From Ectocarpus siliculosus (taxonomy: Eukaryota > Sar > Phaeophyceae > Ectocarpales > Ectocarpaceae), in assembly GCA_000310025.1 (NCBI GenBank), contig FN648508.1, forward strand, positions 1-64,000: DNA of 64,000 nt. Reading direction: 5' to 3'. A model generated the notes under the pieces. The model had not been told where the DNA came from. It saw only the letters and a list, made by a program, of their open reading frames with translations, and ran no database searches. Each line of letters starts with the position of its first letter. The stretch's first letter is position 1. Both the position numbers and the translations under genes were made by a program. Shown here one piece after another: positions 35,965 through 48,364 of this stretch.

Positions 35965-38536
35965 CTAGTTGAAGGTGTATCCCGCGCCAAGGAGGTCGTT
36001 GATCACGTACGGCTTGTTGTTCAGCTCCTCGTGCACCATCAGGGCCAGGATGCCCATCTGTGCCGCGCGCCCGTTGTTCAGCTCGATCGCGCGCTTCGAT
36101 GCCTGGGTCTCCTCCGACATCGCGTCCCACGAGGACCCGAACGGGTTGCCGCCCAGGGTGAAGTCTCCAGGGAACGAGCCCTCCACGTTCTTCATCACAG
36201 CCAGCTCAAGGAAGCCGATGAACGCGAAGATCTGGGCGAGGCCCGCCGGGGGGATCTTAGACAGAGCGGCCACGCCGTTCGGCATGTCCGCGAACGACAG
36301 GTTCGCCGAGTTCGAGAGCATGCCGGGGAGCCGGGTGTTCTGCTGGGTCAGGTGACCGGCGATGGCGAGCATAGCAATGCGCCCGTGCTTCACCTCCACG
36401 TACCGGAGGCGCTCGAACCGCTCCTGGTCCGCGTCCTCGAGGAGGCCGAGCGGGTCCCAGAATCCGAGGGGGGGCTGCGCGCCGATCTCCGACTCGAACG
36501 ACATCTTCATGGCCGAGGACGACTTGGCCGGGGTGGCCACGGCGGCGCCGTTGAACGCGCTGTGGTGTTTAGTTGGTGGGGGTGGTCGAAAGTGGGGGAA
36601 AACAGGGAAAAGGGGAGGAGAGGGAAAAAGTGAAACGGGGACAGGGATTAGATTCTGGAAACTATTTCAAGCAGATTGAAAAGCTGAGAGCAGGCACTGG
36701 CGGATCATTTCAAACTCCCTTTCATTAAGTTCAAGAATATTTCCAAAGGACCTGACGCCCAATATGAAAGGGACTAGCAGTCGTGAGGGGAATACGTTAT
36801 GCAAGTACAACAGAGGCGTTCGGTCGTGAGAAAGGCGCTGTCTTGCGACTAGTCCACGTCTCCCGTTGTGGGGAACGACAAGTAAGTTTGGTCATGGGAC
36901 AAAACCATACTCTCTTTTCTTAGTATGACACAACGAATCCATCCTGATCTATACAAAAGAGTCTAAATGAATACATACCCACCCATACCTCATAGACTAC
37001 CTGCTGAAGAAATAACAAGAGATTAATCGAAGAGATGAATACTCACTACAAATACATTTTACTTGCGGTTTTTGGTTTGCACGGTTGGTCAAAATCGGAA
37101 CCGACGACGACATAGTAGATAGAGAGAGAGGAGGCACAGACTTACAGCAGTCGTGGGAGCAAGTCAGTGGGAGAGAGAAAGAACTGAGAGAGGTCTTCTT
37201 GATGAATGAACGCAAGCCACCACTCTTAATTAATTGTATCCCCCTCGGGACGTAACAAGAGTCTGTTCAGGCGAGATGTTTGACCACAGAGGTGAGTTGG
37301 ATTAGCGATGTCAGCGGAAGCTACCTATATATCCACGAAGTACCGAGCAACATACAGCGCTATCTCCCCTGTGGGTAACAGGCTCAACGAGACGGTTTCG
37401 TAGCCGTCATGTATCTCTCTGCCTCTGTATGCTAGCCCGGAAGGTGTTGGGATTGTTGCGGTTGTTGGGGTATGCTATTTGTATCACCCTTGTGCAATCG
37501 TATACACCTGACCGGACTGGATGAAAAATAGCTCGTCTGGTGGCCCCGTGAAACTTCAATCCTTCTGCCTTCATGTGTAGCATACAGGAACTACTGCATG
37601 TCCCTACGCAGCTCCGAGTGGGTTCGAATGTTCGTGGAGTGAAAGCAAGCACCGCAAGAGGAAAGGTGGAAAATACTGGTTGGTGGCTCCCTCCAATTTA
37701 TGCCGATTAATATGCATAACTAACGGCAGTAATAGGTGTGAGAGGGTGTGTCGGCGAACACATAAAACAAACAAAAAAAGCAAGGTGCTCCTGTTCGCGA
37801 AATCCCCGCGAAATCAGAGGTTCAACAGCTGACACGTGAAATACGTTGGAGGACTTGAGTCTGTTGAGTGGCATCGACGCAGCCTCGTGAATTTTCAAAC
37901 GCGAGCGCCGCTGCTGTTGCATTATACACAACCTTGTTTGTTTATCTCAAAGCACTGAATCGCGGGTCGTTGTGTCCAGACAGCGTCGTGCGTGTGCAGT
38001 GCGCAAGGAGCGAGGTATCCATGAGTGAGAACGTACGCACATGCAGATGGAGTCTCTTGCCAAAAGCTGTTCTCGTTGATACAACTCGCTGTCCCCATAC
38101 TCTACACATCGAGACGCTGTTACCGAGCCGCTGCTAGAAATAAGCGCGTTCGAGAAAAGGAAGGTACAAGGACAGCAGCATCGGGGGTGTAGTCACGTAA
38201 GGGTTAAATAGTTCTTTCGAAGCAACAGAAGAACGGGCGTGGAGGCTACGAACTTCTCTGGACATCGAACTCTGAAACTTGAAGCGGACTCTCCAGAACA
38301 GCAGGAGAGCGGCTAGACTATGAGACAGACGAGGAGCTCATGAGATAGAATAGTAGCATCACCGCGACCTACAAATGGGCGCATGATCACGTTGACGTGT
38401 AGAAAGACAGGATATGATATCACAGCAACCCAGCACATGCGATCAAGCAAGCCTCCAAACAGCTGCGCTCTCACCTGGGTGCCACGAAGGCTTGGGCTCC
38501 GGCCACGCAGGCAACGGCTACAACACAGGACTTCAT
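35965..38536 (-). CDS. LHCF: LHCF-4: fucoxanthin-chlorophyll a/c light-harvesting protein, two exons
   Basis: Exon 1 is 38475-38536 and exon 2 is 35965-36559, with a 1915-bp intron (GTGAGA donor, CACAG acceptor). This is the duplicate of LHCF-1 and shares its ~300-bp intron insertion. It is the only copy with a protein difference: residue 8 in the hydrophobic core of the signal peptide is Val instead of Ala, a conservative change unlikely to affect targeting. The mature chain is identical to the others. Exon 1 also has a second, silent change near codon 4. Confidence 0.94.
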
Positions 38537-38656
38537 CTTGATGTGAGGTGGTGGTGCGGGAAAAGAAAGGTTTAGGATGTGGTGGGCAGAAAACGGAGTA
38601 AGCGAAGGTGGCGGGGGCGTGTGGGCTGTCAACTCGGAGAGAAGGTCGAACGCCGC

Positions 38657-38706
38657 CATCCAGATGACATCAACTACAGCTCGGCCAATCACAGACCGCG
38701 GGACTG
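38657..38706 (-). promoter_or_regulatory. Conserved upstream block of LHCF-4
   Basis: Identical to the LHCF-1 block, 121-170 bp upstream of the ATG. Confidence 0.6.
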
Positions 38707-38913
38707 TGGTTCACGAGGTCCGGGTAATGTAGTTTCGCCGCATTTTATCGTGCGCGATGCCCGACCCACAAATCTTTGGGCGGTTGTGAGATCTTCGGCT
38801 TGCGTTTCTTGCGGAAACAGCGTGTTGCTCCTGCGCCAAGCGCTCCAAGTATGACGTTCGAAGCAGTTGGATCTACAATCAATCCCTCTTTATCTTTCCC
38901 AGTATCCGAGCTG

Positions 38914-39377
38914 CGGTACCGCCATGTTTCAGTACCGCCAGAAAAATACCGCCATATTTTGCAGTACCGGGAACCGCCAAGCAAGGTGGTACGGCCGGAA
39001 AACGAAGTACCAGGATCCGCCAAAAAAAGTACCGCCACATTGAAATACAGCCGCGCCTGTATCCGCCTAAAAAAACGGTACCGACGTATACCCTGAAAAT
39101 TTATGACGTGGACGCAGCAGGGACTCGCGCTCGCTCGGACGCTGGTGAAGAAAAAAAGAGATATGTAGACTCAACTGTTTCGAATCTCAGAGCGCTTGGC
39201 GCAAGCACTACTGCCACCCTCCCTCCGCAAGAAACACAAGCCGACAGGATGTCAGCAACAGCAGTGAAGTACTATTAGCTTCCGCGTCGCGCAAGATTTC
39301 TTCAAAAAATCTTCCCAAAACAACGAAAACCACATCATCATCATCGATCGATCGCATGACACGGGATGACGTGGACA
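38914..39377. other. Inverted ~464-bp segment relative to the other array units
   Basis: Up to 38913 the sequence follows LHCF-1 (to 9607). From 38914 it is the reverse complement of LHCF-1 unit DNA: part of the GGCGGTACC element, then spacer back to the base after 9607. Units 1, 2 and 3 share the other orientation, so this copy is the derived one. It lacks the two small insertions and the Gypsy element found in unit 1. Confidence 0.75.
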
Positions 39378-40452
39378 CCTACCTTCGGCGGTTCCCGGTA
39401 CCACCAAAATATGGCGGTACTGCCTTCGGCGGTCCCGGTACCATCAAAATATGGCGGTTCTTACCTGGCTGTACTGTAGTGAAATCTGAACAAAAAGAGG
39501 TGTGCTCTACACGGGCTTCCCATATAACGCGCTCATTGCTCTGCTGGACGTTGGGGCAGTGTGCGTGGTGTGTGGGCAGGAGAGGCGCCATCACGGCATC
39601 ACGGCAGTATCACGGGAAAGATTAAAGAGGTTCCACCGAAAAGGGACATGACAGAACCAAAAAGAAGAAAAGAAAAAGAGAAATAATATATATGGGTCAT
39701 ATATAACCAGTGGTGCAGGCTGACGTCTGGCGTCTCTGCAGCCAGCAGTGGTGTGACTGTTTGGCATTCCGACGATGCAAGGTCGTCACTTGTCGTTTCT
39801 ACGGAAAACCTCACACAATAATTCAGAAAAGAAAAAGAACAAGGGCACCCAGCGAGATTTGAACCATTCCCCCCCCCCTCGGTGATTGCCATCGGGATTG
39901 ATTGGGTTTTCGTCGCTTGGTAATGACGTTGTAAAACAAGCCAATTCACTTCGTGAACTCGGCAACCAGGTTGGTTTTGTTATTATTATGACCGTTATTT
40001 TTTTTTCCCTCTGTTTTTTTTTTTGCGGTGGTAGCCATAATAAATGGTGGTCGAGTAGATCATGTTGTGCGGGGTCGAGAACCCTCACTCTGCGCAAGGG
40101 GGATGGTCGCACCACGTTGTGTTAAAATGGTAAATAAAGCATCCTCGAGGCAGTTACACAGTGCTTACAACTGTCTCTGGAAGTGAAAGCACCAGAAAAT
40201 AAATTAAGTCATACGCAGCTGTCATCCGTACGCAAGGAAGTAAGCACAAGATGCCGAACACCCTTAGCAGGATGCAGCGCACCCTTCATGCGACTCGCCG
40301 AATACCTCACGGCGCTTCGCGCTTGGTGATGTGAGAGCCTGGTCCGGTGAGAACCCGGCGTGCTCCGTCCCGGCTTTGTAGGGATGCGAGGTCAATGGTC
40401 TAACGACTACGGCATGCACGACTATAAGTACACCCCCCCCCCCCCCCCCCCC
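39378..40452 (-). repeat. GGCGGTACC fragment and dispersed repeat
   Basis: 39378-39475 is GGCGGTACC-type sequence continuous with 13670-13765. 39710-40452 is the dispersed repeat in minus orientation, without the fold-back insertion, running into a C-run at the gap. No gene. Confidence 0.55.
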
Positions 40453-40552
40453 NNNNNNNNNNNNNNNNNNNNNNNNNNNNNNNNNNNNNNNNNNNNNNNN
40501 NNNNNNNNNNNNNNNNNNNNNNNNNNNNNNNNNNNNNNNNNNNNNNNNNNNN
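40453..40552. other. Assembly gap, 100 N
   Basis: Exactly 100 N, the usual placeholder for a gap of unknown size. It lies inside the C-run of the dispersed repeat, at a position homologous to 15911-15935. Confidence 0.98.
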
Positions 40553-41001
40553 CCCCGACTTTGGGTCCCCCCCCCCCCCCCCCCCCCCCCTTGTCTTTCG
40601 AAATCTACCCCCATCATTCACCCCGCTACACCAACTCCCACGAGCGCCCTCACGGCGGGTATGTGTCATGGCGGTTCCATTATGGCGGTACTCCAGTACG
40701 GCGGTACGTACTATTTTGGCAGTACTGCAGTACCGCGGTACTTTTTCGGCGGTACTGCAAAATGGCGGTTCCTATTACGCGGTTCCCGGTTCTTCGCTAT
40801 TTTGTTTGGTGGTACTCTTTAGGCGGTCACGCAATTATTAATGCCGGTACTTTTTAGGCGGAAGGCGGTTTTTCGTTTTTCGGCGGTACCGCCTTCGGCG
40901 GTTCCCGGTACCACCGAAATGTGGCGGCAATTACCGCCAGTACCGGGACCGCCCACCACGGCGGGAAAAAAACGACGGGAATTTTCCCGACGTGTACCCT
41001 G
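40553..41001. repeat. C-run remnant and GGCGGTACC-rich hAT-like element
   Basis: 40660-41001 corresponds to 16205-16598 and ends with the same CGTGTACCCTG terminus, followed by ATAAAAAT. No coding capacity. Confidence 0.5.
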
Positions 41002-42703
41002 ATAAAAATGATGACAGAGGTCAGCTTTTTCGTCATCATGTCTTTGGGGACCATTTTCGATTAACACCGATCGATCCGATCCGGGAGATCTCCCTTTGTA
41101 TTGCCTCGTTCTCCCTCTATCTCTCGGCCGGGTTTCCGACGTAGGATCATGTGTGTGTGTGTGTGGCCTCTGCCGCACAGCATCATTTTGGCTCTCAGAG
41201 CAGACTGTATGCCCGTGGATTACAGTACACATGAGGGCGCAGTACAGCAGCAGCTAGATAGATAGAGCAGTTTTGGCTACAAAAATAGCACGCTGGCCCC
41301 ACCCGGCGGATTTACTTTCCTCCTTGCGCGACAGCTCGCGATCAGGTCGGAAGATGCCGTCGTATGCACACATGATCGGTGCGAAACGCAAGATTATTGG
41401 CGTTTCGCTCCACTGCCCAAATTGAGCGATTGATTCCAAGCCAACGGCCACATTATTATGTGTAAACTGCTGAGAACTAGAGGTTACCATCGGCATCCTT
41501 AAGTAACAGCTTTCGTTTTATTTATGGTTCGTGAGTACACGTTAAGGCGGGAGCCTGCGAAATTGTCCTCGAGTAAAAACTCAAAACAATCACCTCATCA
41601 CGGGAGTTACACCACCACCCAGTATCAAGACACTCTATGAGCGATGGCAGCAGTCTCTGCAACTCTGCCGGTGTAAGATGCGCCTCGACACGTAGCGTAA
41701 CCGGTGCATGTGTCCACAACGTCAACGGCGCGTACGTGTTGTTGTCTTACGCTTCGGACCAAGGTCGCCAATACGAAGCATCTAGACGTTGTCGGGCGCA
41801 TCAGCATGTCATGTGCGAAATATGGCACAATATTAACCCGCTCCATCTGTATGTTCGCCCTCCCGACATAGCAAGGGAGGGGAGAGGCGGAAATACCTTC
41901 GCGATACGAGTAAGCTGTTTCATAAACGGCCATTTCATGAATGCCGGGGCACAGCCCATGGACCAAGCATCCAAGACAATCTGTTCTCAGTCAAATCCTC
42001 CTCACGTGCTGATGCAGGAGATGTGCTACACGTCAAGCACCATCATCGACAGGCTACACCAATCAAAAGCACTAGGGAGGACAGCGTTTGGAAACACAGC
42101 AGCAGTGCAAGCTTGTTTGGGTGTTCGGTTCAAAGCTTTGTGTTAATTCACAAGACACCCCGTCAGTTCCAAAGAGGTGCCAAGCGAGAACAACTACGAT
42201 CGACGCAGCACGCCTCTCGAGTGTACGCATCATGGTCAAGCCTGGCACGACGACTCGACAAAACCAACAGAGAAAATCGGGCAACAATAGCATCTACCGG
42301 CGCCATCCACCAGGGCAAAGCGTCGCAACGCCAGGCGCAGTCGACACAAAACACCAACAACAACATGGGCCCCAATCTCCTAGCCCCCTCGCCTCCGAAC
42401 AGTAACCGCAAGCCTCACGCACGAGGGTGCACCGCACGAACCAACCACGGAATACACGGCTAGTATTTTCTACATCCGTTGACACGATATCGTTTTTATG
42501 AGCCCAAATGAAAAAAAAACGTCAATGAACCAGAACATCATCCGGTTCTCGGTCTAGGAAAGAAGAGGCTCCCCCTCCCCCCATCGCAGAACTCTAAACA
42601 AAAAAACAATAAAACATAGTCACAACACGTCACCGCTATTCACAAAAGCGCGCCCAGCAACAAAACCGGTGCAAAAGGTCTGAACGACGCACGGACTAGA
42701 AAT
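41002..42703. other. Spacer and 3' flank of LHCF-5
   Basis: Matches 16599-18295 with small indels. No supported gene. Confidence 0.6.
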
Positions 42704-44820
42704 CTAGTTGAAGGTGTATCCCGCGCCGAGGAGGTCGTTGATCACGTACGGCTTGTTGTTCAGCTCCTCGTGCACCATCAGGGCCAGGATGCCCATCTGT
42801 GCCGCGCGCCCGTTGTTCAGCTCGATCGCGCGCTTCGACGCCTGGGTCTCCTCCGACATCGCGTCCCACGAGGACCCGAACGGGTTGCCGCCCAGGGTGA
42901 AGTCTCCGGGGAATGAGCCCTCCACGTTCTTCATCACAGCCAGCTCAAGGAAGCCGATGAACGCGAAGATCTGGGCGAGGCCCGCCGGGGGGATCTTCGA
43001 CAGAGCGGCCACGCCGTTCGGCATGTCCGCAAACGACAGGTTCGCCGAGTTCGACAGCATGCCGGGGAGCCGGGTGTTCTGCTGGGTCAGGTGACCGGCG
43101 ATGGCGAGCATAGCAATGCGCCCGTGCTTCACCTCCACGTACCGGAGGCGCTCGAACCGCTCCTGGTCCGCGTCCTCGAGGAGGCCGAGCGGGTCCCAGA
43201 ATCCGAGGGGGGGCTGCGCGCCGATCTCCGACTCGAACGACATCTTCATGGCCGAGGACGACTTGGCCGGGGTGGCCACGGCGGCGCCGTTAAATGCGCT
43301 GGGGTGTTTGGTGCGGGTGGTCGAAAGTGGGGGAAAACAGGGAAAAGGGAAAGAGAGGAAAGGAGCGAGAACAGGGACAGGGATTAGATTCTGGAAACCA
43401 TGTTCAAGCGGATTGAAAAGCTGAGAGCAGGCACGGGCGGATCATTTCAACGGTTCACGACTCCCTCTCATTATTTTCAAAAATATTTTCAAGAACCGCA
43501 CGTCCGGTGTCGAAGGGGCAAGCAATCGTTAGGGGCATAAGTTATGCAAGTACAACAGAGGCGGTCGGTCGTGAGAAGGCCCTGTGTCGCGACCGCTTCA
43601 CGTTTTCCGTTGTGGGGAACGAAAAGCTTGACGTTTTCCGCTGTGGGGAAAGAAAGACCAGAAAAAGCTACCGGAATAGAGCAGCATACAGCGATATTTC
43701 CCCAGTGGGTAACAGGCTCAACGAGACGGTTTCGTAGCCGTTGTGTATCTCTCTGTATCTGTAGTCATGCGGGGAAGGTGTAGAAGGAAGGTGTTGGGAT
43801 AATTTTGGTTAGTCAAGCATGCTATTTGTATCACCCTCGCGGAATCGTGGACCGCTGACCGGACTGGATGAAAAATAGCTCGTCTGGTGGCCCCGGGAAC
43901 CCTAGAATCCTTCTGCCTTCATGTGTAGCATAAACCATAGGAACTACTGCTGTACGTCCCTACGCAGCTAGCAGTGGGTTCGAATGTTCGTCGAGTGAAG
44001 GCAAGCACCGCAAGACGAAAGGTGGAAATTACTGGTTGGTGGCTCCCCCATATCTAATAAAGAGTGAAAGATGTAAAAGGGCGTCAACGAATACATTGAA
44101 GAAAAAGAACACAAAAGCGAGGTCCTCCTGTTCGCGAAATCCGCGCGAAACCAGAGGTTCAACAACAGCTGACGCGTGAGATACGTTGGGGAACTTGAGG
44201 CTGTTGAGTGGGATCGACCGAGCCACGTAAGTTTTCAAACCCGGGCGTCGTAGTGGATATACAGCCTTCCCCACCTCAAGGCAATGACAATCGAATCTCA
44301 GGTCGTTGTGGCGAGACAGCGTCGTGTGTTGCAGGAGCGACGTATCTACGAGTGAGCACGTACGCACATGCAGATGGGTTCTCTGCCAAGTTATTTTAGT
44401 TTATACAACTAGCTGTCCCCACCGAGACGCTGCAAGAAAAGCGCGTGGAAGAACAGGAAGGGTACATATACTCGTAGGCAATAGTTCATTCGAAGCAAGA
44501 CACGGACAGGACGGCATCAAAAAACTTTTCTGTTGAGGCTGTGTACGAAACTTGCCCGAACACGGAACTCTAAACGTGAGGCGGGCTCTCCAGAACAGCA
44601 GGAGAGCGGCCTACACTAGGGGACAGACGAGGAGCCCATGCGATAGAATCATGGCATCGCTGCGACCTACGAACGGGCGCATGATCCCGTTGATGTCCCA
44701 TCAACAAGACTGACAGCAACCCAGCGCATGCGATCAAGCCTCCCACACCTGTTCTCACCTGGGTGCCACGAAGGCTTGGGCTCCGGCCACGCAGGCAGCG
44801 GCTACAACGCAGGACTTCAT
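42704..44820 (-). CDS. LHCF: LHCF-5: fucoxanthin-chlorophyll a/c light-harvesting protein, two exons
   Basis: Exon 1 is 44759-44820 and exon 2 is 42704-43298. The 1460-bp intron uses GTGAGA and CCCAG, a slightly different acceptor from the other five. The protein is identical to LHCF-1; silent changes include the codons for Ala22, Phe23 and Leu102. The intron is clearly more diverged than those of copies 1-4, with its own short local duplication near 43605-43650, although exon 2 remains nearly identical. The upstream flank beyond the promoter block resembles that of LHCF-6. Confidence 0.94.
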
Positions 44821-44939
44821 CTTGATGGGGTTAGGTGGTGTGGGAAGAGAAAGGTGCAGGATGTGGTTGGCAGAAAACGGAGTGAACGAAGGCGGCGGGG
44901 GCGTGGGCTGTCAAATTCGAGAGAAGGTCGAACAGCCGC

Positions 44940-44989
44940 CATCCACATGACATCAACTACAGCTCGGCCAATCACAGGCCGCGGGACTG
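44940..44989 (-). promoter_or_regulatory. Conserved upstream block of LHCF-5
   Basis: Same ATTGG box and bZIP-like site, 120-169 bp upstream of the ATG. One base differs next to the bZIP-like site. Confidence 0.58.
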
Positions 44990-46972
44990 TTTACGAGGTC
45001 AGGGTCACGATATGTAGTTTGGCCGCATTTTTTCCTGCTCGAGGCCCAACCCACTGCTACCCGCTGCCCTGGGCGGTTGTGATATGTTGTCGGCTTACGT
45101 TTCTTGCGGAAACAGGGTGCTGCTTCTTTGTCAAGCGCTCTGATGTTCGAAGCAGTTTGGTTTTCATGTGCAATCTCTCTGTTATATTGACCGGCTTCCG
45201 ACCGAGCGCAAGTCCCAGCTGTGTCCAGGTCCCACGTGTCATACGACCCGGGTTTCAGTGGCAGTTTCTTCGTCGTTTGGGGTTATTTTCGACGAACATG
45301 CATCATCGCTCTCCCTTTCCTGCATCACCCCCTCTCCGCCTCTCCTTATCTCTCTCCCTGACGTCCGCACCGATAGCTACCGATGTAGGATCATGTAGCT
45401 GCTGCACATCATTTATTATTCCTTCGGCTGTCAGCAGTAGTACGATGTACGAGGACTGCCGTGCACATGAAGGTGCTGGCTGCTGGCACGCGGGCACCCG
45501 TCATTTCTACTTTAGACTACTCCTTGTACGACCAGCTACGGTCAGGTCGGACGATGCCGTCGTATGCACACATTATCGATACCGAGTATATGCTCCACAG
45601 CCACGTCACTCTGGGGCATTTTCGCATGAAAATGGTATAATAGCGAGAGAGAAGCGAGTGGAACACGCGCGTGTTGTGTGCGTGTGCGTGTGGCAGAATG
45701 GAGACGACTCTCGTTTCGTCTGGACCAACCACCATTTGGTGGTGGTGGTGGCCGTGGTGGTGGTGGCCGTGGTGTTTTTTTGGCGATCTGTTTGGCGATC
45801 GCGCGTCTCACGCGCACCTATCTATGATATGTACATGTCTACGGATCGCACATCGTAGGAGAGAAGAGTGGGTTCCCACATTCAGCTTCGGTGCCTGCCA
45901 CCACTTCGTTGTGGCCTTTATTTTCTCTAGGTGTAGAAGGTGTGCGTGGAGCTCTGGAGGGGAGCACGAAACAGCTCACACCCAAGCACCTAAGCACGTG
46001 CCGCACTACTACACGAACAAGCGGTCCATCACCCGCCATAAGCAACTGCTGTGACACCGAGTGATACTTTCGAAAACAGTGGCCCTCTCACATCATGGCA
46101 GCAATCGAGGGAACTCTGCTGCACGCACAACGACGAAATCTACGCATCTCCATATCTTCTATTTATTTAGCAGTAGTAATGATACAGAACGTGCCGCAAT
46201 TCAGCAGTCAGTCAAGAACTTGAGCCTAAAAGAATCCAAAATCAAATAACTTGGCCATGAGAACAGATGCTCAGTTAGTTCCGACGGGGTTTTAGGATCT
46301 AGAACCCGCAGTGAGGCAGAAAACACCATGCCTTTTACCCCTTGAGATATTGCAGCAGCTTGATCAAGTTTCAAAGTTGAGCGGAAGAGGTGTCATTCTG
46401 ATCGGTATTTCGAAGCGACCTAGCAGCATGGGTTGGGGCAGCCGCGGAAATTCTGGACAACAACCGTGAAGAGGACCGGTTTCACCTTTTCGAGAGTTGT
46501 GGCATGGCGATGACTACGACTGACTGTGGACCGTGCAGGCGATGACCGAATCAACTTCAGTGTTTGGACAAACAAACCGTATACCTGCGTGGGCGATGAG
46601 GACTTAGCGACGAAGAGTCAGCTTCAGAGACTGGGAACGAAGGGTGCGGGGGGGAGGATCACCAGAAGGTCGGGGGCGCGGTGAATGATGTAGGGGACAG
46701 GGGCGAGGGAGATGATAGCTGCAGGGAGGGCATCCAGGGCGGCGTTGCCAACGACAAAGACGGTGACAGCACGTAGCATGTGTTCACCACAGAAGTGTTG
46801 CACTTTCCGGAATAAATTAATTATCGTTGTTGTTGACGTTGATGCTGCTATTGCTATTTATTGCTTCTTGTTCCACCGAGAGATATTTTATATTGATGCA
46901 AGTATATCTTGATTTTTAATGGAAGCTTGTGACACTCTTATTGTAGTGATTTGCAATTTCATGGTATACCCT
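44990..46972. other. Upstream spacer of LHCF-5, no gene seen
   Basis: 45000-45600 shares diverged segments with 41040-41500 and with the upstream flank of LHCF-6. A GTGGTGGTGGCC-type simple repeat lies at about 45730-45775. The rest, to 46972, shows no recognisable gene or repeat. Confidence 0.5.
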
Positions 46973-47103
46973 TGTTTGGGGTGCTCGGCAGAGTATACTG
47001 TCTACGGGGCCTCCGGGGGGTACGCGGATGAAATGTGTTGATGGACATGCTGCATGGCGATGGTGTTGCCTACCGCATGTCTCTCACTCTCTAATCAACA
47101 AAG
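46973..47103 (+). repeat. Left terminal direct repeat
   Basis: 131 bp starting TGTTTGGGGTGCTCGG, identical in extent to 51559-51689. Similarity to an inverted sequence at about 29003-29200 continues past its right edge to about 47157. Confidence 0.85.
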
Positions 47104-48364
47104 GTCTTGAGTCAACCTTCTTTCTCTTTCGGCCTCTGACGGGCTACCGCACCCAAACACAATATATTGTATGGCCTGGTGTTGGTAGTGGGTATTGGCG
47201 TCTGAGCTGTATGTGCCGGGCCAATGGGGCGGCGAATACGATATATATAGCTAAGCTGGGACGTGGCCAACGGGGACGGGACAGCACGGCAGCGGGTAGT
47301 GTATAGCTGGGACGGTGGCCATCGGGGACCGGGACAGCAGGGGGTGTATTGCTGGGACAGCGCTTCAGGGCTGGGACAGCAGGGTACGGGATATTTTTCA
47401 AGTGTAGACTATGGCGGAGAGAAGCGGCGGAATAGGAAGAGATTCGCAAAGGGAGGAGACTACAGTTGTGCGCATCAAGATGGAGGAGAGGTCGCGCAAT
47501 GCAGCAGAGAAGCTACGAGCTGCCGAGTCGGAGGTGGAGAGGCTGGTGAAGGTGCTCAGAGCTGCGGAGGCTGCCGAGTATGAGAAGGAGAGACTTAGGC
47601 GGCAGCAACAACAACAACAACAACAGCAGCAGCGATGGAGTGCTCAATGGCAGCAGCAGCCATCGCAGGTACAGCAGTGTTCTCGTGGTGGTTTTGTCCC
47701 TCAGCAGAACCAACACTGCGTTTTCACTCAGAGCCACCAGGCGCGGCAGCACCAGCAGTTGGCGCGGCAGCAACAGCAGCTGCCGCCAACCGGAGTTGGT
47801 GGGATATATGACTGCGGGAGCAACGCCGTGTATTTCCAGCAGGAATCACCCCCTCCGCCTGGTACGGTATACCATTGCACTCGGTGCGGCAGGAACGGCC
47901 ACCACGGAGAAGAATGCGCCGCACCCCGCAGGTTCGAGGGTACGTGTGGCGCCTGTGGTCAGTACGGCCATATGTGGTGGAACTGCGCCGTGCATCTTCA
48001 TGGCAGCAGCGGCGAGGATGACGGCCGTATCGTCCGCGGTGGCTGCTGGATGGGCGTCAATGGCGGCGGCAGCTGCATGGACATCGGTGGAAGCTCGGTC
48101 GTACAGCAGCAGGGGGTGGTAGAGAGCGAGTACCGCTCTGATTTTGTCGACCTGGTTCACGTTGGCGGCGAGGTGATGGCAGAGAGCGAGTACCGCTCTG
48201 ATTTCGTCGACGTGGTTCACGCTGGCGGCGCCGTGGACGGTGATGATGACGGATGGTTTGGATGGAATGATTCTGTGGACATGGTTCACGCTGGTGGCAG
48301 TGTCTGCGATGATGTTTTCCCCGCTGCTGGGGCGGGAGAAATGGCCGGAGCGCCTTGCGTTGGC

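Larger units (their letters stand above)
29283..38913 (+). repeat. Segmental duplication of window 1-9607
   Basis: Collinear and nearly identical with 1-9607, spanning the DIRS element, spacer, LHCF gene, intron and upstream flank. Differences noticed are scattered single bases, CAG and GA tract lengths, and a few small indels. The match stops at the inversion that starts at 38914. The left limit is unknown because copy A begins at the window edge. Confidence 0.92.
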
